Shown here: positions 62,154-64,000 of the stretch, one piece after another
How the letters are laid out: every line of letters starts with the position of its first letter
How positions within the stretch are numbered: position 1 is the stretch's first letter
Assembly: GCA_964650905.1 (NCBI GenBank)
Contig: CAZYVH010000003.1
Coordinates: 1-64,000, forward strand
Source: SZUA-36 sp964650905
GTDB lineage: Bacteria; Pseudomonadota; Gammaproteobacteria; Xanthomonadales; SZUA-36
Direction of reading: 5' to 3'
DNA length: 64,000 bases
Program-made: the position numbers and the translations under genes
Notes under the pieces: generated by a model
Databases searched by the model: none
The model's input: only the letters and a program-made list of their open reading frames with translations
What the model was told of the DNA's origin: nothing

Positions 62154-64000
62154 ATGAGGTTCAGGATAATCAAACAGGTCTTAATCAATCTACTGCTTTT
62201 TGCCATTGTCTTGACGGGCGCAATACAGTCTCAGTGGGCACTGGCACTGGCACAGCCTGCTGAAGCACCACCCAGCCAGGAGTATTTTGTCCGCCAGCAG
62301 GGTGGTGAGGCGCTGCTGATCAGGATCAGTGCCTTTGAGGCAGAAATCGAATCACGTGTCTATGATCCACAAAAGTCGCTGTTATCAGTGTCCGCCTTAC
62401 CCGGCAACCGGATTGCTCCGCTATTCCAGTTTATTGATGCAACCCACAGCCAGCGACAACTGGATATTCAGGTTAGCTCAAAACGCAGTACCGGCAATAG
62501 TAAATTTGAGATCGAGTTTACCCGGCTCAGGGACTGGGACGAAAGAAGTGGTCTGCTGGTGCGTGCCTATCACTTACTCGCTTACGCCATGCAGGCCCAA
62601 CTGGGGCCGGGTTCAACTGACTGGAGTGTCAATGTCAGCAGTCTGCTGGGCGCGAGCAAAATTTTTGCGCAGTACGGCATGCGCGAACAACGTTTGTGGT
62701 CCACTTACCTGGCTGCCTACCTCGTCTATTACCGACTCGGTGATTATCCGTTCGCTGCCAGGCTCAACGACACAGTACTCGAGGAAACCAATGCGCCACA
62801 CTGGCAGGAAATCAGACTTGCCGCGCTGCAACTTAAAGCAGATATACTCATCAAACTCAGCGACAGCAATGTCATGCAGGATTCCGGAAAGCGTACAGAC
62901 CCTGTACAGGCAGCGTTATTCGCTGCGGCGCAGTTCGCCCAATCCACAGGGTTTGGCTTTGAACAGGCCAGCGCAGTCTACACAAGCGGTCTGGTCTACG
63001 CCGGCCAGGGGCTTTTCGCGCAGGCCTCGGCACAGTACCAGAACGCTCTGAAGCTGGCACAACCTCTCGCAGACGACCTTTTTTTAAAAGAGATCAGGGA
63101 AAGTGTGGTTGCCGTCAATGCCAGGCAGGGCAATGCCCCGGCATCCGGTCAGGTGCTGCAACAGATTGAGACGCAACTGCTGCGTGAAGGCGGTGGCGAT
63201 GAACTGGCACTCAACCTGTTGCAACAAGGCGATCTGCTGCTTGGCACCCACCGCTGGGCAGAGGCCATCGAGGTACTCACACAGGCACTTGAACAACAGA
63301 ACGACAGTTCGATCCGCAGTCGTGCAAATTTGGCCCTTGCAACAGCCAGTTATGAAGACGGTGACCCTGATGCAGCTTTGGCGTACCTGGATGCTGCCGG
63401 TGTCAGCGACGACCTGCGGCCAGCGAGAAATGGCAAACGCGATCTGGACGTGGCTGCGGGGCTGGAAATCAAGGCGGCGATCTATCGTGCCCGGGGCGAG
63501 TATGAGCACATGCAAAGCGTACGCCAGGTGCAGCACGACTGGTTGCCAACGGGCGTGGATCAAGCCCGGTATTTTTATCAGCGGGGTCTGGATGCGCTGG
63601 CCAGGGGGGGCGGTAAGCGGGTGCAGGCAGTGGCTTTTTTCCGAAAAAGCTACCAGGCAAAGGGTTATGCACAGCCACCCGGGTTACGACTGCTCGCACA
63701 AATGCAGCTGTGTGTGCTGGGGGCGGAAAAAGCAGGTCTGTGTACACCCGGCAACGCTTTGCGTGCCTACCAGAAGCTGGTTTCCAACCGTATCCCCCGG
63801 CAGGTAGTTGAGGCCCGGTTTCTGCGCGCCCGTTACCAGGCCAGACACGGACAGAGAAAGGCCGCTATGGCGATTATGGAACAGGCGGTCGACGATATTC
63901 ATTTTTACCGTCAGATGATGCCCGGCATGCTGGGAGCCTGGTACTGGCAGCACCGGAATGATCTGTTTACCGCTTACCTTGATCTGGCGAGTACCACTAC
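62154..64000 (+). CDS. Long exported TPR-like protein, 3' end beyond the window
   Basis: An open frame of 615 codons runs from the ATG at 62154 to the window end. It begins with a signal-like segment (VLINLLLFAIVLTGAIQSQW, cleavage likely after ALA). The mature part is helical with TPR-like pairs, for example GLVYAGQGLFAQASAQYQNA, LGTHRWAEAIEVLTQALEQ and LATASYEDGDPDAALAYLDA. The last visible part, AWYWQHRNDLFTAYLDLA, resembles the linker before CHAT domains in TPR-CHAT proteins, but no CHAT domain is visible yet. Divergent from vWA-2, so co-regulation is likely. Confidence 0.85.
   Translation, partial: MRFRIIKQVLINLLLFAIVLTGAIQSQWALALAQPAEAPPSQEYFVRQQGGEALLIRISAFEAEIESRVYDPQKSLLSVSALPGNRIAPLFQFIDATHSQRQLDIQVSSKRSTGNSKFEIEFTRLRDWDERSGLLVRAYHLLAYAMQAQLGPGSTDWSVNVSSLLGASKIFAQYGMREQRLWSTYLAAYLVYYRLGDYPFAARLNDTVLEETNAPHWQEIRLAALQLKADILIKLSDSNVMQDSGKRTDPVQAALFAAAQFAQSTGFGFEQASAVYTSGLVYAGQGLFAQASAQYQNALKLAQPLADDLFLKEIRESVVAVNARQGNAPASGQVLQQIETQLLREGGGDELALNLLQQGDLLLGTHRWAEAIEVLTQALEQQNDSSIRSRANLALATASYEDGDPDAALAYLDAAGVSDDLRPARNGKRDLDVAAGLEIKAAIYRARGEYEHMQSVRQVQHDWLPTGVDQARYFYQRGLDALARGGGKRVQAVAFFRKSYQAKGYAQPPGLRLLAQMQLCVLGAEKAGLCTPGNALRAYQKLVSNRIPRQVVEARFLRARYQARHGQRKAAMAIMEQAVDDIHFYRQMMPGMLGAWYWQHRNDLFTAYLDLASTT

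Noticed and set aside
62329..63051. A 240-codon plus-strand frame rich in Arg/Pro/Ser
   Set aside because: It is in a different frame from the long open frame starting at 62154, which has signal peptide and repeat structure; it is a shadow.

Overview
The window is a chromosomal segment of a gammaproteobacterium from a draft assembly. The evidence is the conserved order maf / yceD-rpmF-(plsX)-fabH-fabD-fabG-acpP-fabF-pabB-pabC-mltG-tmk-holB ... pilZ, plus mnmA-hflD-acnA, clpS-clpA, infA and a tRNA-Gly/tRNA-Cys pair. Three 100-N runs (8051-8150, 12677-12776, 18130-18229) are scaffold joins that cut maf, fabF and a small monooxygenase gene. No rRNA, CRISPR array, prophage or transposase gene was seen.

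Layout. 0-4.3 kb: a MacAB/Lol-like efflux operon on the minus strand (adaptor, ATPase, two FtsX-type permeases). 4.4-7.6 kb: fatty-acid beta-oxidation genes fadI and fadJ. 7.7-17.9 kb: the fatty-acid synthesis, folate, cell-wall and replication cluster, in which plsX survives only as a short frameshifted 3' relic. 17.9-25.5 kb: a complete propionyl-CoA to succinyl-CoA cassette (methylmalonyl-CoA mutase, both carboxylase subunits, MeaB GTPase, VOC epimerase candidate) lying between holB and pilZ, which are normally neighbours. A second diverged copy of the holB 3' end sits directly before pilZ and looks like an insertion scar. 26-32.7 kb: class V aminotransferase, dinB, fadD, a GCS2-CBS fusion and a lipoprotein. 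32.8-41.4 kb: a surface-polymer-like set (CDP-glycerol-transferase-like protein, phosphoesterase, nucleotidyltransferase, MmgE/PrpD protein, GT2, sulfotransferase, flippase). 41.5-50.3 kb: housekeeping genes (alcohol dehydrogenase, acnA, hflD, mnmA, clpS, clpA, infA, tRNAs).

50.5-64 kb is the most unusual part. A tightly overlapping minus-strand operon encodes two MotB-like membrane proteins that carry vWA domains, a small FHA protein, a MotA/TolQ/ExbB-type proton-channel subunit, a secreted-then-anchored pseudo-trypsin with a C-terminal FHA domain, a Ser/Thr kinase fused to four short helical repeats and a formylglycine-generating-enzyme (FGE) fold, and an exported protein with seven tandem 15-residue Ser/Gln repeats. 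A long TPR-like exported protein is transcribed divergently and runs off the window. A large lipoprotein and a small exported protein lie convergently on the other side. I read this as a candidate proton-motive-force-driven, phosphorylation-controlled envelope machine in which vWA replaces the usual OmpA domain of a stator B subunit. Its function is unknown; envelope surveillance, export or defence are all possible.

Intergenic repeats with related inverted ends (28378-28570, 52546-52794, about 53610-53791) abut or supply stop and start codons of neighbouring genes.
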